Assembly: GCF_000484535.1 (NCBI RefSeq)
Contig: NC_022600.1
Location: 3,286,001-3,350,000, forward strand
DNA: 64,000 nucleotides
Reading direction: 5' to 3'
Origin: Gloeobacter kilaueensis JS1
GTDB taxonomy: Bacteria; Cyanobacteriota; Cyanobacteriia; Gloeobacterales; Gloeobacteraceae
The notes below the pieces were generated by a model that worked only from the letters and a program-made list of their open reading frames with translations, searched no databases and was not told where the DNA came from. The position numbers were made by a program, and so were the translations under genes. Below, piece after piece: positions 1-8,118 of this stretch (positions are counted from its first letter, which is position 1; each line of letters opens with the position of its first letter).

Positions 1-115
1 TAGAATTGCTCGATCACGAGCGCCAACCGATGCGCTTCTTGTTCTTCATGCGGCAGCGCCTCAGCGGCATCGGTATTGCAACCAGGAACTGCCGCCAGGA
101 GCAGCTACAACTCCA

Positions 116-170
116 TGTTTCAGAAACCAGCTTGTTTCGTTTAAAATGAAACATGGCCATTTCTGAAACA
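116..170 (+). promoter_or_regulatory. Stacked palindromes at the start of the AbiE-like operon (probable autoregulatory operator)
   Basis: The 11-mer TGTTTCAGAAA (116-126) is repeated as an exact inverted copy, TTTCTGAAACA, at 160-170. Each arm is itself palindromic: GTTTC-A-GAAAC at 117-127 and TTTC-T-GAAA at 160-168. Between them TGTTTC (133-138) and GAAACA (148-153) form a third inverted repeat. The last arms run through the start codon at 153, so a bound protein would block initiation of transcription or translation. AbiEi proteins are known to autoregulate by binding inverted repeats in their own promoters, so the product of the next gene is the likely ligand. That last step is inference. 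Confidence 0.6.
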
Positions 171-1220
171 GACTTGCTTAACCTCCTAGATGTTATTCGA
201 GCTCGGCTTCCTGCAAGATGGAAGCTTGAGCGCGAGCAGATCGAGCCTCACCTCGGGCGAGGGATGAGGCCAGACGCAACGGCAGTCCTTACAGATCCAC
301 AGGGTATGAGCGCGGCCATCATCATCGAAGTGAAAAGCCAGCCAGTAGAAGCGCACAAGGTACCGTATATTGCAGCTCAGCTGCGCCGCTATGATCAGTG
401 CGTTCCATTGTTACTGTGTCCCTTTTTAGGTAAGGCTGCCCGTACACGGCTGCTCGAATACGAAGTTAATTATATAGATTCTGTTGGAAACTCCAGACTC
501 GCCATTGAGAAGCCCGCAATCTTTATAGAAACAACAGGAACTGACAAAAATCCCTACCGGGAAGCGGGAAAACCTTTGCGCTCATTGAAAGGGGCAGGTG
601 CAGGAAGAGCTATACGAGCGCTATGCGACTTTATTCCTCCATATGGAGTTCGTGAACTTGCCAAATGTTCAGATGCTGCGGTGTCAGCAATCAGCCGGGT
701 GGCTGACTTATTAGAGCGCGATGGGCTTGTGCAGCGCAGTAGTGGGCGTATTATTGATGTTGATTGGTGTGGAGTTTTGAGACGCTGGAGCCAGGATTAC
801 GTGTTGTTTGTTTCTGGTAAGTATACGTCGTACTTAGAGCCTCGAGGTCTTTCAAACCTATTGTCTAAACTTCAGAATCTACAAGAGAAATGGGCTTTGA
901 CAGGATCGCTAGCTCTAAACCAACGTGTGTCCGTTTCGCCAGCACGGCTTGGGCTGGTATATGTTCCTAATGTTCGTACTACAGCGAAGAATTTGCAGCT
1001 AGTGGAGACTGAAACAGGAGCGAATGTTATTTTACTTGAACCGTTTGATCCAGTTGTTTTCTCTCGTCTATGGGACTGGGAGATGCCGCAGCGAAATGCG
1101 GCAGCTACGCAGGTTGCTGTAGACCTTATGGTCAGTCCGGGTCGTGGTCCTGCTGAGGCTGAGGCATTGCTGGAATGGATGGGAAAAAACGTATCTGTGT
1201 GGAGGCGTAAGTGTATCTAA
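153..1220 (+). CDS. AbiEi-like regulator with a PD-(D/E)XK-like N-terminal domain and a winged helix-turn-helix
   Basis: This 355-residue protein is the probable antitoxin/regulator of a type IV toxin-antitoxin-like pair. Residues 35-80 carry a restriction-endonuclease-like signature: D41, then E59-V-K61 on a hydrophobic strand, followed by Q76-x3-Y80, the QxxxY motif seen in RecB-like nucleases. Residues about 150-205 look like a winged helix-turn-helix (YGVRELAKCSDAAVSAISR, then LLERDGLVQR). The ATG at 153 is the first in-frame start after a stop at 147 and has no clear Shine-Dalgarno sequence, so the mRNA may be leaderless. The stop overlaps the next gene's GTG by 10 bp. Base composition is AT-richer than most of the window, suggesting transfer. 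Family assignment is from pattern and context; nuclease activity is unproven. Confidence 0.7.
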   Translation: MAISETDLLNLLDVIRARLPARWKLEREQIEPHLGRGMRPDATAVLTDPQGMSAAIIIEVKSQPVEAHKVPYIAAQLRRYDQCVPLLLCPFLGKAARTRLLEYEVNYIDSVGNSRLAIEKPAIFIETTGTDKNPYREAGKPLRSLKGAGAGRAIRALCDFIPPYGVRELAKCSDAAVSAISRVADLLERDGLVQRSSGRIIDVDWCGVLRRWSQDYVLFVSGKYTSYLEPRGLSNLLSKLQNLQEKWALTGSLALNQRVSVSPARLGLVYVPNVRTTAKNLQLVETETGANVILLEPFDPVVFSRLWDWEMPQRNAAATQVAVDLMVSPGRGPAEAEALLEWMGKNVSVWRRKCI

Positions 1221-2029
1221 CGACCGGATTTGAACCGGAATACGTTCAGGCTCGCAAGGCGCTTCTAGATGTTCTAGAAGCGCTTGGTAAACACAGAGAG
1301 GCAGTCGTCCTAGTTGGAGCACAAGCTATATATCTTCGCACTGGCGAGTCCGATCTTGCTGTTGCACCGTACACTACTGATGCAGACTTAATGATCAACT
1401 CTACGATACTCACTGATAAGCCTCTACTCGAAGAAGTACTTGAAGCTGCAGGATTTAAATTAGAGACTCCTCCTGGTGCATGGAAGAGCAGTGGAGATAT
1501 AGCAATCGATTTTATGGTTCCAGAAAGTCTAAGCGGACAGGGTAGAAGAGGAGCCGACCTTGGTAATCATGGACGAAGGGTAGCGAGGCGAACTCTAGGT
1601 CTGGAGGCAGCACTTGTAGACCAGGACGTACAAATTATTGGAGCTCTGGAAGATACCGATACTCGAAAGTTTGAAATTAGAGTAGCTGGACCAGGTGCAT
1701 TGTTGATTGCAAAGTTGTATAAAATCGAAGAGCGAATAGAAAAACCACATCGTCTGAGTAATAAGGATGCCCTCGATGTGTACCGCCTTTTGAGAGAAAC
1801 TTCTGTGGACACAATGGCCGCGACTATGAAAAAGCTTTTGGCGGACAAGCGCTCCCAAGAGATTACAGAGCAGGGCATACGCTACTTGGAGGAACTGTTT
1901 ACGTCTGCGACAGCCAGAGGTGCAGCAATGGCTGGAGAGGCAGCACATCCACTTGTAGACTCTGGAGAAATAGCAGCTTCAAGTGCAGCGCTTGCTAAAG
2001 AGCTACTTGTAGAAATTTTAGAGAACTGA
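1211..2029 (+). CDS. AbiEii-like nucleotidyltransferase, putative toxin
   Basis: The 272-residue product has a nucleotidyltransferase core: VGAQAIYLRTG near residue 35, the metal-binding pair D57-A-D59 in YTTDADL, and a third acidic residue at D100 in AIDFMV. The C-terminal half has the helical pattern of AbiEii/AbiGii-type proteins, with AKLYKIEER and KDALDVYRLLR. In the known family the enzyme transfers nucleotides to RNA targets and is held in check by its AbiEi partner. The GTG start at 1211 follows GGAGG at 1201-1205 with good spacing and lies inside the end of the upstream gene, so the two are translationally coupled. Low G+C matches the partner. The substrate is unknown. Confidence 0.75.
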   Translation: MYLTTGFEPEYVQARKALLDVLEALGKHREAVVLVGAQAIYLRTGESDLAVAPYTTDADLMINSTILTDKPLLEEVLEAAGFKLETPPGAWKSSGDIAIDFMVPESLSGQGRRGADLGNHGRRVARRTLGLEAALVDQDVQIIGALEDTDTRKFEIRVAGPGALLIAKLYKIEERIEKPHRLSNKDALDVYRLLRETSVDTMAATMKKLLADKRSQEITEQGIRYLEELFTSATARGAAMAGEAAHPLVDSGEIAASSAALAKELLVEILEN

Positions 2030-2148
2030 AACTAAAAAGGTAGTGCATTATTTTAAAATTTATTCTCAGGGCGGTGCAGGTAGAACAGCAACCTCCTGCA
2101 CGATACGCAAGAGCATCTTGAGAACTGAAGGCGTTGATCTTCTACTAA

Positions 2149-2217
2149 AGGGGGCCTTTAGAGTAAAAATAAGCGCGGTACCAAAAGCGCAGTTGCATAG
2201 CTGCAGTCCTAGAACGA
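2149..2217 (+). pseudogene. Decayed copy of the 5' end and leader of the GNAT gene at 3948
   Basis: Bases 2161-2189 align with 3918-3946 and bases 2190-2217 align with 3960-3987. The intervening 13 bases of the intact copy, which include its ATG, are missing here. I count 15 differences in 57 aligned positions. All are transitions, and 14 replace G or C of the intact copy with A or T. No open frame continues beyond the segment, and the flanks (2030-2148, 2218-2262) contain nothing I recognise. Confidence 0.55.
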
Positions 2218-2262
2218 GGTGCAAGTGGTGTACCGTAGGCCAGCGGAGCGAGGAAATGCCAG

Positions 2263-2922
2263 ATGACAACTTCGCCGATGATGGATCGGATCGTCAACCT
2301 TCACCCTATCAACCGCCTGCTTTTGTCTTTAATCGCAGCGGCGGTCGCTTATTTATTGGTCAGCCGCGACAGTTCCCTGCTCTACCGCACCTTGGTTCCC
2401 TGGGAGAGTGCGACGCTTTGTTATCTGTCGCTGTCCTGGCTGACCGCCTTGATGATTACCCGTGAGCGGATCGCGAGCCTGGCCGACGAGGAAGATGTGG
2501 GCCGCACGGTCATCTTCTTTCTGGTGATTGGAGCGACTACGGCGAGCCTGGTCGCGATTGCTTTGCTCTTAGCCGATGTCAGGGGACATGCCCCCCACCT
2601 GCTGGCGGGCGACGTGGCGCTGGCCGTCACCTCGGTGCTCAGTTCCTGGTTGCTCACCCACACCACCTACGCCTTCCACTACGCCCGCGACTACTACCGG
2701 GGAGAAGACGGCGGCCTGGAGTTTCCCGGCAAGGAACCGCCCAACTACTGGGACTTTGCCTACTTCTCGTTCGTGATCGGCATGACTTTTCAGGTATCGG
2801 ATGTGGAAATCTCCTCTTCTGGGATCCGGCGCGTTGTTCTGGGCCACTCCCTATTGTCGTTTGTCTTCAACACGGTGATTCTCGCTCTCAGCATCAACTT
2901 GATCGCCGGGCTGGTCCACTGA
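2263..2922 (+). CDS. DUF1345 family integral membrane protein
   Basis: The 219-residue protein has about five hydrophobic segments (about residues 16-33, 48-66, 84-105, 118-134 and 192-215). It contains the family features: a tryptophan-rich second helix, a TTYAFHYAR stretch near residue 133, and the GLEFPG...PNYWDFAYFSFVIGM block near residues 151-175. DUF1345 proteins are inner-membrane proteins of unknown function. The GAGG at 2248-2251 upstream of the ATG is a plausible ribosome-binding site. The last 72 bases overlap the end of the convergent LysR gene. No functional partner is visible nearby. Confidence 0.85.
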   Translation: MTTSPMMDRIVNLHPINRLLLSLIAAAVAYLLVSRDSSLLYRTLVPWESATLCYLSLSWLTALMITRERIASLADEEDVGRTVIFFLVIGATTASLVAIALLLADVRGHAPHLLAGDVALAVTSVLSSWLLTHTTYAFHYARDYYRGEDGGLEFPGKEPPNYWDFAYFSFVIGMTFQVSDVEISSSGIRRVVLGHSLLSFVFNTVILALSINLIAGLVH

Positions 2923-3837
2923 CGAGCCGTCAGCATTTTGCCGCTCCAAGTGGGGCAGACCGGCGACTTCGCGCACGACGTTCAAGAATGCCTCCAGAAC
3001 CGGTGAGGCGTTGTTCTCCCGCCAGATCGCCGCCACCTCCACCTGGGCTTTGGGATCGGCCAGTTCGCGGTAGACCACTCCAGAGCGCTGAAAGTTGCGC
3101 ACCGAAGCGGGAACGAGGGCAACACCGATGCCACCGGCGACGAGGTGAATGGTGGTCTGGATGTTGTTGGCCTCCTGCACGACTTTTGGGCTAAAACCCG
3201 CCTCGAAGCAAAGCCCTACCAGCTGATCGTAGTAACTTGGGCCAAACTGGCGCGGAAAGAGAATGAACGGCTCGGCGCGCAACTGTTCGAGGGCAATGAT
3301 CGGGTAACTGGCGAGCGGATGATTGGCAGGCAGGGCCGCCACCAGCGGCTGCTGGAGGATAGACAGGTGGGCAATCTCAGCGTCGAGCAGGGGCAGGTAG
3401 ACGAACCCGACATCGATGCGATCCTCGTAGAGCGCCCGCAACTGGGTGTCCTGGGGCAATTCGTTGAGCACCAGCGTCACCTCGGCGTAGCGCTCGCGAA
3501 AGACGCGCCAGGTATCGGGCAGCAGACTGTAGGCAGCGGCGCTCACAAAGCCTACGACCAGACGGCCCACCTCGCCCCGGCTCGCCTGCCGGGCAGTGAG
3601 CACGGCCTGCTCGACGGCGGCGAGCACGGGCCGAATGGATTCTAAGAAAACCTGGCCCGCGTAGGTGAGTTGCACGGGCCTGCGGCCCCGCTCAAATAGC
3701 GACACACCTATTTCCTGCTCAAGAGCCTGGATCTGCTGGCTGAGGGGCGGTTGGGCGATGTGCAGCCGGGCAGCGGCCCGACCAAAGTGCAACTCCTCAG
3801 CGACAGCGAGGAAGTAGCGCAGGTGGCGAAGTTCCAC
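2851..3837 (-). CDS. LysR-family transcriptional regulator
   Basis: The 328-residue protein begins with a classic LysR N-terminal winged helix (MELRHLRYFLAVAEELHFG, then AAARLHIAQPPLSQQI, residues 1-60). A periplasmic-binding-like effector domain follows at about 90-295, including the VAGGIGVALVPAS motif near residue 235. It starts at a GTG. The polar C-terminal tail of about 30 residues overlaps the convergent DUF1345 gene and looks like a late extension. LysR regulators usually act on a divergent neighbour; the GNAT gene 111 bp upstream at 3948 is the obvious candidate target. The effector is unknown. Confidence 0.9.
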   Translation of the reverse strand: MELRHLRYFLAVAEELHFGRAAARLHIAQPPLSQQIQALEQEIGVSLFERGRRPVQLTYAGQVFLESIRPVLAAVEQAVLTARQASRGEVGRLVVGFVSAAAYSLLPDTWRVFRERYAEVTLVLNELPQDTQLRALYEDRIDVGFVYLPLLDAEIAHLSILQQPLVAALPANHPLASYPIIALEQLRAEPFILFPRQFGPSYYDQLVGLCFEAGFSPKVVQEANNIQTTIHLVAGGIGVALVPASVRNFQRSGVVYRELADPKAQVEVAAIWRENNASPVLEAFLNVVREVAGLPHLERQNADGSSVDQPGDQVDAESENHRVEDKRQ

Positions 3838-3947
3838 GGGAATTCCCTAACTTGATATCTATTGCATATCATCTAATGCCAAACAATATATTGGACCTCT
3901 TGTGAGAGGAGCTTCTAGAGTAGGAGCAAGCGCGGTGCCGGAGGCGG

Positions 3948-4433
3948 ATGGAAAAAGTGCAGTTGCGCGGCTACAGCCCCGGAACGATCGGCAAGGTGAC
4001 GGAACTGCATGGCAGTTACTACGGTCGGCAGTGGAATCTTGGCCTGCGCTTCGAGGCGCAGGTGGCAGGAGATCTTTCTCAGTTCTTGCTCGAACTGGAC
4101 GAGAAGCGCGATCGGTTTTTTGCAGCGACGGTGGCGGGCGAAGTTGTCGGCTCGCTGGCAGTCGATGGCCGCAGCAGGGAGGAGGGGGCGCGGCTGCGCT
4201 GGTTCGTTCTCGCGCCCACTCACCAGGGTCTGGGAATCGGCCAGATCCTGTTGCAGGCAGCCCTCGATTTTTGCCTGGAGGCGAGCTTTGAGCGGGTGTA
4301 CCTGTGGACCTTCGCGGGCCTCGATGCCGCCCACCACCTCTATCGCAAGTTTGGCTTCACCCTCTCCCGAGAATGCACCGGCGACGAATGGGGGCGGCCC
4401 CTGACCTATCAGATGTTTGAGAGGGCACTGTGA
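3948..4433 (+). CDS. GNAT-family N-acetyltransferase
   Basis: The 161-residue protein has the GNAT fold signature. A conserved strand and the acetyl-CoA pyrophosphate loop are visible in FVLAPTHQGLGIGQILLQAA (Q/R-x-x-G-x-G/A, about residues 86-105). The C-terminal region LYRKFGFTLSRE (about 131-142) is the usual Y-x-x-x-G-F motif. It would transfer an acetyl group from acetyl-CoA to an amine; the substrate cannot be read from the sequence. GGAGGCGG lies immediately before the ATG. It is divergent from the LysR gene and ends 2 bp from the convergent ArsR gene. A decayed copy of its 5' end sits at 2149-2217. Confidence 0.88.
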   Translation: MEKVQLRGYSPGTIGKVTELHGSYYGRQWNLGLRFEAQVAGDLSQFLLELDEKRDRFFAATVAGEVVGSLAVDGRSREEGARLRWFVLAPTHQGLGIGQILLQAALDFCLEASFERVYLWTFAGLDAAHHLYRKFGFTLSRECTGDEWGRPLTYQMFERAL

Positions 4434-4435
4434 AT

Positions 4436-4717
4436 CTAACCCGGACTGTCCAGGCTAGCCAGCAACGCCCTGAGCAGGTCGCGGTTGAGGCGGTTGTACT
4501 TGGTCTGCCCTTCTTTGCGCTTGTCGAGCAACCCCACCTCCCACAGCTGCTTGGTGTGGTGGCAGGCAAGGGAGAGGCTCACCCCCAGCCGCTCGGCAAT
4601 TTCGGAAGTACTCAATTCAGGCACAGCCGCCAGCATCTCGACGATCTGCAGCCGGGTCGTATCGGCGAGGGCCATAAACGCCCGCGCCCGCTGCTCGTGG
4701 TCCGCCTGCTCACCCAT
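4436..4717 (-). CDS. ArsR-family helix-turn-helix repressor
   Basis: The 93-residue protein is almost entirely an ArsR/SmtB winged helix: ALADTTRLQIVEML (about residues 16-29), a recognition helix in SEIAERLGVSLSLACHHTKQL (about 38-58), and a wing around KEGQTKYNRLN. The metal-binding ELCVCDL motif of ArsR/SmtB is not present: the corresponding position reads ELSTSEIAERL. It is therefore probably not a metal sensor, or binds metal elsewhere. The gene is divergent from the RND efflux operon that starts at 4885, and a palindrome lies between them. It is probably the local repressor of that operon and of itself. Confidence 0.9.
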   Translation of the reverse strand: MGEQADHEQRARAFMALADTTRLQIVEMLAAVPELSTSEIAERLGVSLSLACHHTKQLWEVGLLDKRKEGQTKYNRLNRDLLRALLASLDSPG

Positions 4718-4754
4718 GTTCCCGCTGCGCTGCCGGTCACTCTTAATTAAACAC

Positions 4755-4770
4755 TTAAATAACTATTTGA
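4755..4770. promoter_or_regulatory. Candidate ArsR operator in the divergent arsR-RND promoter
   Basis: TTAAATA-AC-TATTTGA is a 16-bp inverted repeat with one mismatched pair. It lies in an AT-rich stretch just upstream of the ArsR start at 4717 and about 115 bp before the RND start. ArsR-family repressors usually bind AT-rich 12-2-12-like palindromes. Assignment to this regulator is by position only. Confidence 0.4.
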
Positions 4771-4884
4771 CTACAGGAACGTTTTTGCGTACTCTGGAAT
4801 CTGTACAGCCTGCAACAGTAAAGTCAGATACCGATCCCCCGGCGACGGCTGGGGTGATTTTTTCTTCTCGTTACAGGTGGAGCT

Positions 4885-7800
4885 ATGTGGATCGTCCGGC
4901 TGGCGCTGCGCCGTCCCTATACATTCATCGTCGCCAGTCTGCTCGTCGTCTTATTGGGAGCGGTGACGATTGCCCGGATGGCGACCGACATTCTGCCTGA
5001 GATTGACGTGCCGGTGGTGAGCGTGATCTGGACCTACGGCGGCGTCAACCCCAACGACATGGAAAAGCGGATCGCTACGATCTCCGAGCGGGCAATGACC
5101 ACGACGGTCAACGACATCGAGCACATCGAATCGCAGTCGATGAACGGCGTGAGTGTGATCAAGGTCTTCTTTCAGCCCGGTGCGAAGGTCGAGGCGGCGG
5201 TGGCCCAGGTCACCTCTGTCTCCCAGACCATCCTGCGCATTCTGCCGCCGGGGATCGTGCCGCCGCTCATCATCCGCTACAGCGCGGCGAGCGTGCCGGT
5301 CCTGCAGGTGGGTGTTTCGAGCAAAAAGCTCTCTGAGGCGGAGTTGTACGACTATGGCCTCAACTTTGTGCGCACCCAGCTTGCCACCGTCCAGGGTGCC
5401 TCTGTGCCGTTGCCCTACGGCGGCAAGCCGCGCCAGATCATGGTCGATATCGACCCCGACGCACTTTTTGCCCGTGGCCTATCGGCAGCCGATGTCACCG
5501 CTGCGATTAACGCCCAGAATTTGATCCTCCCCGCCGGTACCGCCAAGATCGGTGCCCGCGAGTACAACGTCGAACTCAATTCCAGCCCCGAGATCGTCAA
5601 AGCCCTGGGCGATCTGCCGATCAAGCAGGCGAACGGGGCGACCGTTTACATCCGCGACGTGGCCCAGGTGCGCGACGGCTTTGCTGTACAGACCAACATC
5701 GTCCGCCAGGACGGCCAGCGCTCCAGCCTGCTCACGGTCCTCAAAAACGGCGGAGCCTCGACCCTCGATGTCGTGGACCGGGTCAAGGCGGCTCTGCCCC
5801 GCATCCAGTCCACGCTGCCGCCGGAGTTGAACCTCAAGCTGCTCTTTGATCAGTCGATCTTTGTGCGCGCCGCGATCGACGGCGTGGTGCGCGAGGCGCT
5901 CATCGCCGCTCTGCTCACCGGCACGATGATCCTGGTATTTCTTGGTTCGTGGCGCAGCACCCTCATCATCACCATTTCGATTCCGCTCTCGATTCTCTGC
6001 TCGATCATCGCCCTCAGCCTGCTCGGCCAGACCCTCAACGCGATGACCCTGGGGGGTCTGGCGCTGGCGGTGGGCATTCTGGTGGACGATGCCACCGTCG
6101 AAATTGAAAACATCCACCGCAACCTGGGCCAGGGCAAGCCCCTCAAGCAGGCCATCCTCGACGGTGCCCAGCAGATCGCCGTACCGGCTTTCGTCTCGAC
6201 CCTGTGCATCTGCATCGTCTTTGTGCCGGTCGTCTTCTTAAGCGGCGCGGCCCGGTCGCTGTTTGTGCCGTTGGGGCTGGCGGTCGTCTTTGCGATGCTC
6301 GCCTCCTATCTGCTCTCGCGCACGCTGGTGCCGGTACTGGTCAACTATCTGCTGCGGCCAGAAGTCGATCGCTACGCTGCTCCCCATACGGCAAAGGGCG
6401 ACTGGATCTGGCGCTTTCATGAGGGGTTCAACCGGCTTTTTGAGCGCCTGCGAAACGGCTACCGCGACTTGCTGGTCTGGACCCTCGCCCACCGGGGCGC
6501 AGTCTTTGGGCTATTTGCCGCTTTCTTTGGCGGTTCTTTGCTCCTTTTTGCGATGCTGGGCCAGGACTTTTTTCCGCAGGTAGACGCCGGGCAGTTCCGG
6601 CTGCACGTGCGCACGCCGGTAGGCACCCGCATCGAGCAGACCGAAGTCTACTTTGCCCGCGTCGAGCGGGCGATCAGGCAGACGGTCCCGAGGGGCGAAC
6701 TCTCGACAATCATCGATAACATCGGTCTGCCGGTGGGCGGCGTCAACCTCGCCTTCAGCGACAGCTCCACGATTGGCCCGAGCGACGGCGAAATTCTCGT
6801 CTCCCTCAAAGAAGACCACGGCTCGACCCACGATCTTGTCCGGCGCTTGCGCCGCAGGCTGGTGGCCGAATTTCCGGAGCTGACCTTTTTCTTTCAGCCC
6901 AGTGACATCGTTACCCAGATTCTCAACTTTGGTCTGCCTGCCCCGATCGACGTGCAGGTGAGCGGGCCGCCGCGCAACCAGCAAAAAAACTATCCCATCG
7001 CCCGCAAGTTGCTGGCGGAGATCGCCCGTATCCCCGGCACCGTCGATGTCCACATTCATCAGGTGCTCGATTCGCCCACCCTGCGCATCGACGTCGATCG
7101 CACCCGCGCCTCCGAACTGGGCCTCAGCCAGCGCGACGTCGCCAATACGGTGCTCTATTCGCTCAGTTCCAGCGGTCAGGCCGCTCCCAACTACTGGCTC
7201 AACCCCAAAAACGGCGTCAACTATCTGGTGGCGGTGCAGACGCCCCAGTACCGGGTCGATTCGCTCGCCGCCCTCCAGAACACGCCGGTGAGTGCCGCCG
7301 GTCTGAGCGCGCCCCAGTTGCTGAGCAACCTGGCTACGATCCAGCGCAGGACCATCGGCCAGGTGATCAACCACTACAACGTCCAGCCGGTCTACGACAT
7401 CTACGCCAACGTCCAGGACCGCGACCTGGGCAGCGTCGCCGCTGAGGTCCGTTCGATCGTGGCCCGCTACGAGAAGCAACTGCCGCGCGGCAGCCGCATC
7501 GTCGTGCGCGGCCAGGTGGAGAGCATGACCACTGCTTTTACCAGCCTCGCCCTGGGCCTCATCTTTGCGATCGTGCTGGTCTACTGCCTGATGGTAATTA
7601 ACTTCCAGTCCTGGCTCGATCCGTTCATCATCATCTCGGCTCTGCCCGGAGCGCTCGCCGGGATCTGCTGGATGCTCTTTATCACCCAGACCACGGTGAG
7701 CGTACCCTCGCTGATGGGAGCGATCATGAGCATCGGTGTGGCCACCGCCAACAGCATCTTGCTCGTCACCTTCGCCAACGACCAGCGCCGCCACGGCCTC

Positions 7801-8115
7801 GACGCCACTGCCGCTGCCCTCGCCGCCGGTTACACCCGCCTCAGGCCGGTCTTGATGACGGCACTCGCGATGATTATCGGCATGTTGCCCATGGCGCTCG
7901 GCTTTGGAGAGGGAGGCGAGCAGAACGCCCCCCTGGGCCGGGCGGTGATCGGTGGCTTGCTCGTGGCGACGGTCACGACTTTGCTCTTTGTACCGCTCGT
8001 CTACAGCGTCCTGCGCCGCGCCCAGCCCTTTGATCCCGATACTGACGAAGATCGGACGCTGCCCGAAGCTGCCTCTGCCTACTCGCTCAGCGCCCAATCT
8101 CAGCAGGAGGAATAG
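4885..8115 (+). CDS. RND-family multidrug efflux permease (AcrB/HAE1-like)
   Basis: The 1076-residue size and duplicated architecture are typical of proton-driven RND inner-membrane pumps. TM1 starts at the N-terminus (PYTFIVASLLVVLLGAVTI). The first periplasmic loop carries the DILPEIDVPVVSV motif. TM4 contains the proton-relay acid pair in GILVDDATVEIEN (about residue 400). TM7 follows at about 530-560, and the second-half TM cluster starts near residue 880. It would drive drugs, bile-like compounds or metals out across the envelope together with a periplasmic adaptor and an outer-membrane channel. The adaptor gene follows 3 bp later; no TolC-like gene is in the window. The divergent ArsR protein probably controls it. 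Substrate class is not determinable. Confidence 0.95.
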   Translation: MWIVRLALRRPYTFIVASLLVVLLGAVTIARMATDILPEIDVPVVSVIWTYGGVNPNDMEKRIATISERAMTTTVNDIEHIESQSMNGVSVIKVFFQPGAKVEAAVAQVTSVSQTILRILPPGIVPPLIIRYSAASVPVLQVGVSSKKLSEAELYDYGLNFVRTQLATVQGASVPLPYGGKPRQIMVDIDPDALFARGLSAADVTAAINAQNLILPAGTAKIGAREYNVELNSSPEIVKALGDLPIKQANGATVYIRDVAQVRDGFAVQTNIVRQDGQRSSLLTVLKNGGASTLDVVDRVKAALPRIQSTLPPELNLKLLFDQSIFVRAAIDGVVREALIAALLTGTMILVFLGSWRSTLIITISIPLSILCSIIALSLLGQTLNAMTLGGLALAVGILVDDATVEIENIHRNLGQGKPLKQAILDGAQQIAVPAFVSTLCICIVFVPVVFLSGAARSLFVPLGLAVVFAMLASYLLSRTLVPVLVNYLLRPEVDRYAAPHTAKGDWIWRFHEGFNRLFERLRNGYRDLLVWTLAHRGAVFGLFAAFFGGSLLLFAMLGQDFFPQVDAGQFRLHVRTPVGTRIEQTEVYFARVERAIRQTVPRGELSTIIDNIGLPVGGVNLAFSDSSTIGPSDGEILVSLKEDHGSTHDLVRRLRRRLVAEFPELTFFFQPSDIVTQILNFGLPAPIDVQVSGPPRNQQKNYPIARKLLAEIARIPGTVDVHIHQVLDSPTLRIDVDRTRASELGLSQRDVANTVLYSLSSSGQAAPNYWLNPKNGVNYLVAVQTPQYRVDSLAALQNTPVSAAGLSAPQLLSNLATIQRRTIGQVINHYNVQPVYDIYANVQDRDLGSVAAEVRSIVARYEKQLPRGSRIVVRGQVESMTTAFTSLALGLIFAIVLVYCLMVINFQSWLDPFIIISALPGALAGICWMLFITQTTVSVPSLMGAIMSIGVATANSILLVTFANDQRRHGLDATAAALAAGYTRLRPVLMTALAMIIGMLPMALGFGEGGEQNAPLGRAVIGGLLVATVTTLLFVPLVYSVLRRAQPFDPDTDEDRTLPEAASAYSLSAQSQQEE

Positions 8116-8118
8116 TCG

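Noticed and set aside
1-152. Possible 3' end of a gene entering from the left edge
   Set aside because: Two plus-strand frames and one minus-strand frame are open but short, and none gives a recognisable product, so I cannot choose.
2043-2465. 140-codon plus-strand frame after the AbiE-like genes
   Set aside because: It reads through the decayed GNAT copy and then out of frame into the DUF1345 gene; composition is not protein-like.
6511-8097. 528-codon open frame antisense to the RND pump
   Set aside because: It is a high-G+C shadow of the pump gene with biased His/Arg/Asp/Gly composition and no recognisable motif; the sense frame carries clear RND motifs.
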